NCBI RefSeq assembly: GCF_947487605.1
Contig: NZ_CANKXK010000004.1
Span: forward strand, 124,001 to 188,000
Length of the DNA: 64,000 bases
Origin: an uncultured Algibacter sp.
Lineage (GTDB): Bacteria; Bacteroidota; Bacteroidia; Flavobacteriales; Flavobacteriaceae
Reading direction: 5' to 3'
The notes below the pieces were generated by a model. That model did not search any database, was not told the origin of the DNA, and was given only the letters and a program-made list of their open reading frames with translations. The position numbers and the translations under genes were made by a program. Below are positions 9,507 to 17,618 of this stretch, piece by piece (the stretch's first letter is position 1; every line of letters begins with the position of its first letter).

Positions 9507-9980
9507 TTATTCTTTTAACTCGTACCAATTTATATTTTGTAAAGGCGCTCTTCTGCCTATATCTTTTGGAGGATAATTTGTAACTAAATAATTGACTATA
9601 ACCTCTTGATTTTTTCCTAAATCCCAAAGGTTTTGGGTTTCTTGCATCCATTTAATAGTTGTATTCCAGCGTTCGGTGGTCATTCTATTCTGAATAATTA
9701 ATTTTGATGAATGACAGTTGGTACAATTATTTACTACGGTCATTAATCCCTCGTCGTCAATTAATCCAGTCCTTAAATGAATACCATTTTCTATTCTATC
9801 TTCATCTTCATCTATAGGGATATTAATTGTAATATTAGATTCTGTATTATTGTTAAAAAAACTGGGATTAATAGTATAATATACAATCAATCCACCTGTT
9901 AACAAAAACAGGCTAAAAAGTACAAATATTAATAGAATTACTTTTTTAATGAGTTTTTTGTAACCTTCTTCTTTAGACAT
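9507..9980 (-). CDS. Membrane-anchored c-type cytochrome, sulfite dehydrogenase partner
   Basis: A 157-residue protein with an N-terminal membrane anchor (about 12-35), a low-complexity acidic linker and a single haem c site Cys86-Thr-Asn-Cys89-His90. The region after it (TTERWNTTIKWMQETQNLW) carries a candidate axial Met near 113, and the final part contains YPPKDIGRR. It abuts the molybdopterin enzyme gene directly, with only the stop/start junction between them. This is the SoxC/SoxD or SorA/SorB arrangement in which the cytochrome takes electrons from sulfite oxidation. The function is inferred from that pairing. Confidence 0.85.
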   Translation of the reverse strand: MSKEEGYKKLIKKVILLIFVLFSLFLLTGGLIVYYTINPSFFNNNTESNITINIPIDEDEDRIENGIHLRTGLIDDEGLMTVVNNCTNCHSSKLIIQNRMTTERWNTTIKWMQETQNLWDLGKNQEVIVNYLVTNYPPKDIGRRAPLQNINWYELKE

Positions 9981-11201
9981 TTAATTTACTTTTACAGCAA
10001 TTCTATGACAAGCATTATTTAAGTACCCTTTAGGATTCCATCCAGGTAAAAGCATAGGTTGCGCTTTTTCATTTGTATCAGTAGCTTTTGCCCATATTTC
10101 ATAGTATCCTTTTTTAGGAAAGCTAACCGATGCATTAAAGTGTTGCCATGCCAACCTGTTTGAAGGTTTTTCAATTGTACATGATTTCCAAGTAGATCCA
10201 AAATCTATTGAGTATTCCATTTTAGCAACTTCTAATTCTCCAGCCCAAGCATGTCCACGAATATTTAAAGAGCGACCTTCTTTTATTATAGCACCAGATT
10301 TTGGATAAGTAATTAACGATTTAACAGGCATAGATTCGATAATACACATGTCTTTATCTTTTACCTTCTCTCCAGGTGCAACAGGATTACAGGGGATTCT
10401 ATAAGCATCACCTGTCATTTTTGTACCATCATGTACTTTGTCTCTTATGCTAATTCTATTCACCCACTTTCCAGAAACCGAAGCTGGCCAACCTCCAGCG
10501 ACTAAACGTAAAGGGTAACCATGTATTAAGGGAATATCTTCGCCGTTCATTTTAAATGCTAATAAAGTTTCATCTTGAAGCGCTTTTTGCATAGGGCAAC
10601 CTCTTGAAATAGGTTCTTTAGTTGGGTCTTGACTTAAATGTACGTCTACTCCATGAAAACCTATATAAACTGCATTTTTTTTAATACCAGCATCATTTAA
10701 AACATCTCTTAGACGTACACCTGTCCAGGAAGCACAATGAACAGCACCAACTGTCCATTGATTACCTTTTGCTGTTGGATTGAACTCACTTCGTCCATTA
10801 CCGCCACATTCAATGGTTAATTGATAAGTGTATTGTTTAAATTTTGATTTTAACTCAGCTAAAGTGTATGTTTTATTTTTTTTAACCGATTCTCCATCAA
10901 TGGTGAGTGTCCATTTTTTAGCATCAATACCTTCGGGTACTAAACCATTATTTCGAATAAACATACAGGAGTTTGGTGTAATTTTGTCATCTAGTAAGTG
11001 TGCTTGTGCTTCAATATTCCAAGGTTTATCATTTAACACAATCATGTCTTTGTGTTTGTTGAATAGTTTAAAAGGATCTGGATTTTGTATGGCTACAGGG
11101 GTGTAACCTTCCAGTAAATTTGATCCAAAAATAATGTCTGCACCAATAAGTGTTGCAAATGAGCTTAATGTTGCTTTATTAATAAAATCTCTTCTTTTCA
11201 A
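9981..11201 (-). CDS. Sulfite oxidase/dehydrogenase-like molybdopterin enzyme, Tat-exported
   Basis: A 406-residue periplasmic molybdoenzyme of the sulfite oxidase family (SorA/SoxC-like). I chose the TTG at 11201-11199, because translation from it opens with KRRDFINKA, a twin-arginine signal followed by a hydrophobic stretch. The longer reading frame to 11297 puts the signal far inside the protein and runs over a putative operator. The molybdenum-ligating cysteine is in ECGGNGRS (Cys132). VHCASWTGVRLRDVL, HGYPLRLVAGGWPA and the C-terminal dimerisation domain (about 285-406) are also typical. Its neighbour is the cytochrome that should accept its electrons. Sulfite as substrate is a family-level inference. 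Confidence 0.92.
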   Translation of the reverse strand: MKRRDFINKATLSSFATLIGADIIFGSNLLEGYTPVAIQNPDPFKLFNKHKDMIVLNDKPWNIEAQAHLLDDKITPNSCMFIRNNGLVPEGIDAKKWTLTIDGESVKKNKTYTLAELKSKFKQYTYQLTIECGGNGRSEFNPTAKGNQWTVGAVHCASWTGVRLRDVLNDAGIKKNAVYIGFHGVDVHLSQDPTKEPISRGCPMQKALQDETLLAFKMNGEDIPLIHGYPLRLVAGGWPASVSGKWVNRISIRDKVHDGTKMTGDAYRIPCNPVAPGEKVKDKDMCIIESMPVKSLITYPKSGAIIKEGRSLNIRGHAWAGELEVAKMEYSIDFGSTWKSCTIEKPSNRLAWQHFNASVSFPKKGYYEIWAKATDTNEKAQPMLLPGWNPKGYLNNACHRIAVKVN

Positions 11202-11525
11202 AATGATTAAATTATAGGTTCTTAAAAGAAAATCTGTGTAAATTACAATTTCTAAAACTTTCGGTTTGTTACTAATGTTACAGTAACTATGCGACATAGT
11301 TAAGAATTTAATTGATAACTAATATTGGTTGATTTGTCTAGTTCTGACAATGATATTAGTTAGTTTAAAAAATTGTCTTGAAATTGATGGATATTAGTTT
11401 AATCTATTATTAAAAATAATATTTTTTATATAATTATTAATACAAATTTTCCTTTGTGTAACTAATGTTACAAGAAAGCGTTTATAGTGTTAGTAATTTA
11501 CATAACTACAGCAAAACTATATATT
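11202..11525. promoter_or_regulatory. Divergent control region with two matching 16-bp dyads
   Basis: This 324-bp gap separates the sulfite-dehydrogenase-like gene from the divergent membrane protein gene. It holds TGTTACTAATGTTACA at 11267-11282 and TGTAACTAATGTTACA at 11457-11472, differing at one base. The second is a 6-4-6 dyad (TGTAAC-N4-GTTACA), the geometry used by Crp/Fnr-type regulators. The two lie about 65 bp and 54 bp upstream of the respective start codons. Between them ACTAATAT/ATATTAGT also recurs at about 11318, 11353 and 11391. Shared regulation of both transcripts is inferred. Confidence 0.6.
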
Positions 11526-12206
11526 ATGAAAAAAGATTTTGAAACAAAATTTACTGGTTGGGTCTTTATAGTTGCTACGATATTATTATGGGGAGGATGG
11601 GCGCTTTCACCGCACCATATAGGAGAATATATTGTAGCATCAGATTTTAGTGTTATTAGTGAGGATTTATGGTATTGGATTTGGATGTATCGTTTTCATA
11701 TTTTTGGATGGGTAACTATGGCAATTTCTATGTTTGCATTGGTGTCTATCACAGCAAGAAAACCGTATCGCGTGTTAATGCTTCCTGGTGCAGGTATGGT
11801 TATTGTTGGGACTTTTACTATTGCTATAGCGGCTGCGTATTTTTATAACTACGGCGCTTGGGGTGTTGGGCAAACGGCTGGCAAATCTCCAGATGAAATT
11901 CAGGAGTTTATGGATGGCATCCTATTTACTAATCAATATGTAACCTGTTTTGTGCGTTTTGGTCGAATTTTTTCAGGTGTAGGTTTGGTTTTATTGGGCT
12001 ACGGTTTTATAAAATGGAACATAGTAGGTAAATGGTTGGGTTGGTTTACACTTTTGTTAGGCTTTGTGGCTATGGGAATTATTCTGTCTATACCAGATAA
12101 TTTCGAAATATACAAACCTGTATTTCATGTTAAGTCACTTTGGTTGTTAGCTATGGGTGTTTCGATATTGCGAAATGGTATTAATATTCCAGAAAGGGTT
12201 TCTTAG
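11526..12206 (+). CDS. Integral membrane protein divergent from sulfite dehydrogenase
   Basis: About 226 residues from the ATG at 11526, which I prefer over an upstream in-frame TTG because the product then begins MKKDFETKF directly before the first helix. There are about six hydrophobic segments (near 12-30, 52-72, 82-104, 140-160, 166-185 and 195-212). I do not recognise a family. Trp/Tyr-rich loops and the absence of obvious haem ligand patterns prevent a firmer call. Divergent transcription from the sulfite-dehydrogenase-like gene and a shared dyad sequence suggest a linked role, for example in membrane electron transfer, but this is only context. Confidence 0.75.
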   Translation: MKKDFETKFTGWVFIVATILLWGGWALSPHHIGEYIVASDFSVISEDLWYWIWMYRFHIFGWVTMAISMFALVSITARKPYRVLMLPGAGMVIVGTFTIAIAAAYFYNYGAWGVGQTAGKSPDEIQEFMDGILFTNQYVTCFVRFGRIFSGVGLVLLGYGFIKWNIVGKWLGWFTLLLGFVAMGIILSIPDNFEIYKPVFHVKSLWLLAMGVSILRNGINIPERVS

Positions 12207-12229
12207 ACTTTAAATTAAGTTTTAGTTTT

Positions 12230-12270
12230 AATCCAGCAAGGTTATTAAAATCTTGTTGGGTTGTTTAATT
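12230..12270 (+). terminator. Intrinsic terminator after the membrane protein gene
   Basis: An 11-bp stem is formed by AATCCAGCAAG (12230-12240) and CTTGTTGGGTT (12252-12262), with two G-U pairs and an 11-base loop. It is followed by TGTTTAATTTTTA. It lies 24 bp after the stop of the plus-strand membrane protein and has its T-rich side on the plus strand. Confidence 0.65.
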
Positions 12271-12316
12271 TTTATATTTCTAAAACTATTCTTTGTCTGC
12301 TTTCCTTAGAATTAAA

Positions 12317-14134
12317 TTAAAAAATATGATTCCCTTTATGGATCTCTTTTAAAAGACTTTTGTTCATCAAAACATAGTTTTTGTTTTTTGGTAACTTTAC
12401 GTAAACAACATCGTTACAGTTGAAGCCTTCCTTTTTTAGATCGTATTTTTTAATTTTATGTGTATGTGTTAAATTAATTTCTTCTTTTAGCCTTATAAAA
12501 ATTGGAACTGCATATTTTGGAAGTTCTTTGTAAAGGTGTTTCGCCATCGCATCAATATCAAAATCTAAATTATTGTTTACTACAATAGTTGCCATTCCAG
12601 CTCTACCATCGTTATTTGGTATTTCAACACCATAAACGGCACACATTTCAACTGAGTCTAATTGGCTTATAATTCCCTCCACTTCTGCGGTAGCAACATT
12701 TTCTCCTTTCCATCGAAACGTGTCTCCAATTCTGTCTATAAACCTTGCATGCCTATATCCCATGTCTTGTAATAGGTCGCCACTATTAAACCATTTATCA
12801 TTAGGCTTAAAAACATTATAAAGAATTTTATCTTCATTTCTTTTTTTATTAACATAACCTTCGAAGACGGCAGTTTCGGTTATTTCAGAAATTAATAAAC
12901 CAACCTCTCCTTTTTTTACTGGAATAAGAAAACCATTTGAATCTTTAATTGGTGAATCATTCTCAATATCATATTTTATAATTTTGAATTTTGTCGCGCA
13001 CCACCCAAGAGTGGAATCAAAATTAAGTGTATTGGTAAACCCAACATTTCCATCGGCAGCACCATAAAACTCGTATATGTTTTTAATTTGAAAGCGATCC
13101 TTAAACTCATCCCAAATATCGGGTCTAAGCCCATTTCCCATAATTTTTTTTATTCGATGATTTTTTTCTGAATTAGAAGTTGGTGCATTCAACAAATAGC
13201 GACACAACTCACCAATGTAAATAAATGCCGAAACATTATATTTTTTTACATCTGTCCAGAATTGACTAACCGAAAATTTTCTTCTCATTACCATAGTACA
13301 AGAAGCTGCTAGGGCAGTAGGCCAACCAACTATAAGCGCATTGGTATGATAAAAAGGAAGCGGAACATACATAACATCATCCTTATTGAGATTCATATTT
13401 ACTTTCCCAAACCAATAATACGTCATTAACCACCTTTTATTTGTTTGTCGCGAAGCTTTGGGTAAACCGGTGGTACCGGATGTAAACACATAGGCATAAA
13501 CTTGGTTTGCTTTTATGTGCTTAGTAGTAATTGGATTTTCTGCATTTATGTTTTCTAGTTCGTTTTTTAAATTTATGTAATTATTGGGGCAACTTTTTAT
13601 CTGTTTATCACTAATCCAATAATATTTGTTTTCTAGAGGTTTTGTGAGTGTATTTTTTACGTTCTCGAAGAATGGAATTAGTTCTTCACCTATAAAAAAG
13701 TATTTTGATTTTGCTAGCTCTAACGAATGTATCAGTGTCTTTTCACGATGGTTGGGGTTAATAAGTGAAGCAATAGCTCCTATTTTTGCACAAGCAGAAA
13801 TTAAAAATAAAAGCTCTGGCCTGTTTTCTAAAAAAGAGATTACTATATCATCCCTTTTTACGCCTTCTTGTAGCAGAAAGTTCGCATATTTATTAACAAT
13901 CTTATTAAATTCTAAATTAGTGTAACTCTGTTCTTCATACTTAAGAGCTATTAAATTAGGCTTTTCAATAGCTTTAGATTCAATAATTCTCCCAATAGAT
14001 TGGTTGCTATTTGAGTTGATTGATTTAGCCTTTTTTATATACTTAATAATTCTTGGTAACTGTGGTGTAAGCAAAAATAGCTTTAAAGCAAGTTTGGGTA
14101 GTTTGATTGTTTTGTTAGATGAAGTTTTTGGCAT
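12317..14134 (-). CDS. Long-chain acyl-CoA synthetase, AMP-binding (FATP/FadD6-like)
   Basis: A 605-residue ANL-superfamily adenylate-forming enzyme that activates carboxylic acids, probably long-chain fatty acids, to acyl-CoA. The P-loop-like AMP motif YVFTSGTTGLPKASRQ lies near 213-228, the YEFYGAADGNVGF motif near 350, and the hinge region DRIGDTFRWKGENVAT near 470. That last motif is the form found in the FATP/very-long-chain subfamily. The final Lys is near 560 (THTHKIKKYDLKKEG). An N-terminal hydrophobic patch may associate it with the membrane. It lies upstream of no obvious fatty acid operon. The exact chain length preference is not visible. Confidence 0.88.
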   Translation of the reverse strand: MPKTSSNKTIKLPKLALKLFLLTPQLPRIIKYIKKAKSINSNSNQSIGRIIESKAIEKPNLIALKYEEQSYTNLEFNKIVNKYANFLLQEGVKRDDIVISFLENRPELLFLISACAKIGAIASLINPNHREKTLIHSLELAKSKYFFIGEELIPFFENVKNTLTKPLENKYYWISDKQIKSCPNNYINLKNELENINAENPITTKHIKANQVYAYVFTSGTTGLPKASRQTNKRWLMTYYWFGKVNMNLNKDDVMYVPLPFYHTNALIVGWPTALAASCTMVMRRKFSVSQFWTDVKKYNVSAFIYIGELCRYLLNAPTSNSEKNHRIKKIMGNGLRPDIWDEFKDRFQIKNIYEFYGAADGNVGFTNTLNFDSTLGWCATKFKIIKYDIENDSPIKDSNGFLIPVKKGEVGLLISEITETAVFEGYVNKKRNEDKILYNVFKPNDKWFNSGDLLQDMGYRHARFIDRIGDTFRWKGENVATAEVEGIISQLDSVEMCAVYGVEIPNNDGRAGMATIVVNNNLDFDIDAMAKHLYKELPKYAVPIFIRLKEEINLTHTHKIKKYDLKKEGFNCNDVVYVKLPKNKNYVLMNKSLLKEIHKGNHIF

Positions 14135-14184
14135 TTATTGAAACCTTCAATTATGAATTAATAAAGATAATCATTAAATTAAAT

Positions 14185-14790
14185 TTATTCTAACTCCATA
14201 TTCCCATTCAATCCATCAATATATTGAAGTACATCGTCTTTCCCAATACCATTTGAAGATGAAGTAATAAAGTAATTGGGCATTTCTTCCCAAGTCTCTA
14301 AAAGGGTTGTTTTGTAATCTGCAATATGATTTTCAATAGCTTTTGGTTTTAGCTTATCAGCTTTTGTGAAAATTATAGAAAATGGGATGCCATGTTCTCC
14401 TAGCCACTGCATAAATTCTAAATCTATGGGTTGTGCGTTATGTCTAATATCTACTAAAACAAAGGCAGTAACTAGTTGTTCTCGTAAAGCAAAATATTGA
14501 GTAATAAATTTTTGAAACACTTTTTTAGCACTTTTTGAAACTCTTGCATATCCGTAACCAGGTAAATCTACTAAATGCCAATTTTTATTAATTAAAAAGT
14601 GATTTATAAGTTGTGTTTTTCCGGGTCTTCCAGAGGTTTTTGCTAAACTCTTTCGGCTAGTTAGCATATTTATTAATGAGGATTTACCAACATTACTTCT
14701 CCCTATAAAAGCATACTCTGGTAATCTGCTTTTCGGACATTTTGCAACATCAGAATTACTTACAATAAACTCAGCCGACTTAATTTTCAT
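14185..14790 (-). CDS. engB: Ribosome biogenesis GTPase EngB (YsxC/YihA)
   Basis: A 201-residue TRAFAC-class GTPase needed for assembly of the large ribosomal subunit. G1 is GRSNVGKSS (30-38), G2 sits in RPGKTQ, G3 is DLPGYGYA near 74 and G4 is TKADK near 142, followed by the SSSNG G5. Length is standard. It lies 83 bp downstream of the alpha/beta hydrolase gene on the same strand, and the acyl-CoA synthetase gene follows after 50 bp. Confidence 0.96.
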   Translation of the reverse strand: MKIKSAEFIVSNSDVAKCPKSRLPEYAFIGRSNVGKSSLINMLTSRKSLAKTSGRPGKTQLINHFLINKNWHLVDLPGYGYARVSKSAKKVFQKFITQYFALREQLVTAFVLVDIRHNAQPIDLEFMQWLGEHGIPFSIIFTKADKLKPKAIENHIADYKTTLLETWEEMPNYFITSSSNGIGKDDVLQYIDGLNGNMELE

Positions 14791-14873
14791 ATTTTGTCAT
14801 TCTCTTGAAGCCGAGAACGTTTTTAATTGAACTTCTATTGAATTACGAGTAAACTACCTTAGGAATAATGGTT

Positions 14874-15638
14874 TTAAAACGATCTTTTTTCTAACCAAGA
14901 ATTCATGATTTGGTTGAATTCATCTGGATGCTCCATCATAGCTGCATGTCCACATTTGTCAATCCAAAATAACTCAGAATCTGGAAGTAACTCATTAAAT
15001 TCTACCGCTACCTCAGGTGGTGTTACATTGTCATTTTTACCCCATATTATACAGGTAGGTGTTTGCATTTTTGGTAAATCCTTAGCCATATTATGTCGTA
15101 TGGCACTTTTAGCAATAGCAAGTGTTTTTATTAGTTTATTCCGGTCGTTAACGGTTTCGTAAACTTCATCAACTATTTCTTTTGTGGCTACTGCTGGGTC
15201 GTAAAACACATCTTGTGCTTTCTTTTTAATAACTTCGTAGTCACTACGTTTCGTGTAGCCACCACCCATTGCGCTTTCGTAAAGCCCAGAACTCCCTGTA
15301 ATTATAAGAGCTTTAACGCTTTTAGGATATAATTTAGTATGATATAAACCAATATGACCACCCAAAGAATTCCCAAGTAAAATAACTTCTTTGTAGCCTT
15401 TAAAAACTATAAAGTCATGCAGGTATTTAGCAAAATTTTTAACGTTAGTTTTTAATAACGACATAGTGTAAATTGGTAATTCTGGAATTAAAACTTTATA
15501 GCCTTTTGTACTAAAAAAATTTGTTACAGAATCAAAATTACTAAGCCCTCCCATAAGTCCATGCAGAACAATAATAGGTGTTCCTTCACCAACTTCAATA
15601 TAGCGGTAATTCTTTTCTTCTTTTAAACGATGCGTCAT
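14874..15638 (-). CDS. Alpha/beta hydrolase
   Basis: A 254-residue hydrolase of the alpha/beta fold. The oxyanion-hole motif is LHGLMGG (25-31) and the nucleophile elbow is GNSLGG with Ser91. The acid is the Asp in GKNDNVTPPE near 202 and the His lies in CGHAAMMEHP near 230. No signal peptide is seen, so it should be cytoplasmic. The substrate is not predictable. The gene is divergent from the mraZ cluster, about 295 bp away; flavobacterial genomes often keep such a hydrolase beside engB and mraZ. Confidence 0.9.
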   Translation of the reverse strand: MTHRLKEEKNYRYIEVGEGTPIIVLHGLMGGLSNFDSVTNFFSTKGYKVLIPELPIYTMSLLKTNVKNFAKYLHDFIVFKGYKEVILLGNSLGGHIGLYHTKLYPKSVKALIITGSSGLYESAMGGGYTKRSDYEVIKKKAQDVFYDPAVATKEIVDEVYETVNDRNKLIKTLAIAKSAIRHNMAKDLPKMQTPTCIIWGKNDNVTPPEVAVEFNELLPDSELFWIDKCGHAAMMEHPDEFNQIMNSWLEKRSF

Positions 15639-15857
15639 TAATTAGTTAGTCATTTCGTTAAAAACAAATATAGTTATTTCATTCATATTTCAACTATGTT
15701 AAATAAATCTTGGTGGTTAAAGCTATGAATGGAGATGTTAACAATTTACAATATTCAAAAATTTAAAGGTATAAATAATTGACAATGAGTAGTTAGTGGT
15801 GTTTTGGTTTTTAATAATCGTCGATAAACAGCATTTAAACGAAAAATTATTAACAAA

Positions 15858-15887
15858 GTGGTATAAAGTGGTAAAATGTGGTAAAAT
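15858..15887 (+). promoter_or_regulatory. Three 10-bp MraZ boxes upstream of mraZ
   Basis: Three head-to-tail repeats occur without gaps: GTGGTATAAA (15858-15867), GTGGTAAAAT (15868-15877) and GTGGTAAAAT (15878-15887). MraZ is known in E. coli and mollicutes to bind tandem guanine-rich repeats with a 10-bp period (one helical turn) upstream of its own gene. The placement just before the putative -7 box, where the -33 contact should be, fits autorepression of the cell-division cluster. Confidence 0.8.
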
Positions 15888-15893
15888 TTTCGA

Positions 15894-15901
15894 TATATTT
15901 G
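15894..15901 (+). promoter_or_regulatory. Promoter -7 box of the mraZ-ftsZ cluster
   Basis: TATATTTG matches the Bacteroidota -7 consensus TAnnTTTG exactly. It lies 33 bp before the mraZ TTG start. No TTTG is present at the expected -33 position; that region is occupied by the MraZ boxes. Confidence 0.6.
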
Positions 15902-15933
15902 AAACTTAAATACCAAAAAGTCAACCACACCAA

Positions 15934-16401
15934 TTGGATTCATTAATAGGGACATACGAATGTAAAGTCGATGCTAAAGGTCGATTGATGATGCCTGCAG
16001 CATTAAAAAAACAATTATCTCCTGTTTTGCAGGAAGGATTTGTGTTGCGTCGTTCAGTGTTTCAAAAGTGTTTGGAGCTATATCCGTTAAATGAGTGGCA
16101 AGCATTAATGCAAAAAGTAAATAAGCTAAATAAGTTTAAGAAAAAGAACAACGACTTCATTCGTCGTTTTACGGCTGGAGTTAAAATGGTTGAGGTCGAT
16201 GTTAATGGGAGATTACTAATTCCTAAGGATTTAACGGTGTTTGCAAGTATTTCGAAAAACATTGTAGTGGCTTCAGCAATTAATATTGTTGAAATATGGG
16301 ATAAAGATTTATATGAACAGGCTATTAGCGATGCGGCATTAGATTTTGCAGATTTAGCCGAAGAAGTTATGGGGCAAGATGATGACTATGGAATATCATA
16401 A
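15934..16401 (+). CDS. mraZ: Transcriptional regulator MraZ
   Basis: A 155-residue DNA-binding protein made of two SpoVT/AbrB-like domains (about 6-55 and 82-128). The signature GTYECKVDAKGRLMMPAALK opens the first and VDVNGRLLIPKDL the second. It controls the division and cell wall cluster that starts here. The start is a TTG at 15934: translation from it gives the expected MDSLIGTYE terminus and no ATG is near. Three 10-bp repeats upstream look like its own binding site. Its end overlaps rsmH by 14 or 23 bp, so the two are translationally coupled. Confidence 0.96.
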   Translation: MDSLIGTYECKVDAKGRLMMPAALKKQLSPVLQEGFVLRRSVFQKCLELYPLNEWQALMQKVNKLNKFKKKNNDFIRRFTAGVKMVEVDVNGRLLIPKDLTVFASISKNIVVASAINIVEIWDKDLYEQAISDAALDFADLAEEVMGQDDDYGIS

Positions 16402-17284
16402 TCCTGTATTGTTAAAGGAAACTGTTGGTGGTTTAGAAATCAAACCTGATGGTGTTTATGTTGACGTGACTTTTGGTGGAGGCGGACATAGTAAAGAAAT
16501 ACTAAAGCGGCTTAGTGCTACGGGGAAGTTGTTTGCTTTCGATCAAGATCAAGATGCTATTGAGAACGCTATAGATGATGATCGCTTTACTTTAATAAAT
16601 GAAAATTTTAGATACGTAAAGCGTTTTTTAAGATTTCATGGAGTAAAGCAGGTTGATGGAGTTCTTGCAGATTTTGGAGTATCGTCGCATCAATTCGATG
16701 TTGCCGAACGTGGTTTTTCAACACGTTTTGAAGCTAATCTAGATATGCGCATGAATCAGCAGAACAAATTATCGGCTTTTCATGTTGTTAATGAATATGA
16801 TGAAGAACAATTAAAAAATGTGTTTTTCCAGTATGGCGAATTAAGAGCAGCTCCAGCTATGGCAAGATTAATTGTTGAGCATAGAGAAAATGAGCCAATA
16901 GTAACAAGTGAGCAACTAAAGTCTGTTTTGAGAAAATTTTTACCTCCAAGACATGAGAATAAAGTGTTAGCACAAATTTATCAAGCAATAAGAATAGAAG
17001 TGAATCAAGAGATAGAAGCTTTAAAAGAGTTTTTGTTACAAACGCCAGAAATATTAAAACAAGGTGGGCGCTTAAGTTTTATATCCTATCACTCACTCGA
17101 GGATAGATTGGTAAAACGTTTTATTAGAAATGGGTTGTTTGAAGGAGAGCCAGAGCGAGATATGTTTGGAAATTTTGAAGTGCCTCTAAAAAAAGTTAAT
17201 GGACTTATTGTGCCAACCAAAGAAGAAATAAATATTAATAGCAGAGCCAGAAGTGCAAAATTACGTATCGCCGAAAAAATTTAG
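16379..17284 (+). CDS. rsmH: 16S rRNA (cytosine-1402-N4)-methyltransferase RsmH
   Basis: A 301-residue SAM-dependent methyltransferase (formerly MraW). The SAM site is DVTFGGGGHSKEIL near 28-41, with DQDQDA near 55, LADFGVSSHQFD near 95 and SYHSLEDR near 236. It methylates C1402 in the decoding centre of 16S rRNA. ATG codons at 16379, 16382 and 16388 are all possible starts; MEYHNPVLL from 16388 matches the usual family start best. The beginning overlaps mraZ, and ftsL follows after 8 bp. Confidence 0.96.
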   Translation: MMTMEYHNPVLLKETVGGLEIKPDGVYVDVTFGGGGHSKEILKRLSATGKLFAFDQDQDAIENAIDDDRFTLINENFRYVKRFLRFHGVKQVDGVLADFGVSSHQFDVAERGFSTRFEANLDMRMNQQNKLSAFHVVNEYDEEQLKNVFFQYGELRAAPAMARLIVEHRENEPIVTSEQLKSVLRKFLPPRHENKVLAQIYQAIRIEVNQEIEALKEFLLQTPEILKQGGRLSFISYHSLEDRLVKRFIRNGLFEGEPERDMFGNFEVPLKKVNGLIVPTKEEININSRARSAKLRIAEKI

Positions 17285-17292
17285 AGTATTAA

Positions 17293-17610
17293 GTGAAAAA
17301 AAGAATTCAGAAAATATTAAAAGGAACATTTCTAGTTAGTGATGACTCTTTTAAGAATTGGAGATTCATCATTTTTATTTCTGGACTCGCAATAGTTATG
17401 ATTGCAAGTTCGCATAGTGCCGATAAAAAGGTTTATGAAATTGCTAGATTAAATAATGAAGTAAAAGAGTTACGGTCTAATTTTCTAGATGGACGTTCTA
17501 GGCTTATGCGGCTTAAAATGGAGTCGGCTGTTATTGCAAAAATGAAAGAGAAAGGGTTGGCACCTTCTGTAATTCCGCCAAAAAAAATTAAAGTTAAATC
17601 TCAAAATTAA
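17293..17610 (+). CDS. ftsL: FtsL-like division protein
   Basis: A 105-residue bitopic membrane protein with a short basic cytoplasmic part, one membrane helix (about 27-43) and a periplasmic coiled coil (about 46-80, YEIARLNNEVKELRSNF). FtsL forms the FtsQLB subcomplex that activates FtsWI at the septum. The start is a GTG at 17293. Identity rests on position between rsmH and ftsI and on topology, since FtsL sequence is poorly conserved. Confidence 0.88.
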   Translation: MKKRIQKILKGTFLVSDDSFKNWRFIIFISGLAIVMIASSHSADKKVYEIARLNNEVKELRSNFLDGRSRLMRLKMESAVIAKMKEKGLAPSVIPPKKIKVKSQN

Positions 17611-17618
17611 AGCTAAAC

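Noticed and set aside
11202-11297. Longer start for the sulfite dehydrogenase-like gene
   Set aside because: It adds 32 residues before the twin-arginine signal and runs across the first dyad; the TTG at 11201 gives a normal Tat signal.
14793-14820. TTGTCATTCTCTTGAAG as a fourth copy of the division-cluster repeat
   Set aside because: Only the TGTCATTCT part matches well and the GTCGAAG core is absent, so it is too weak to call.
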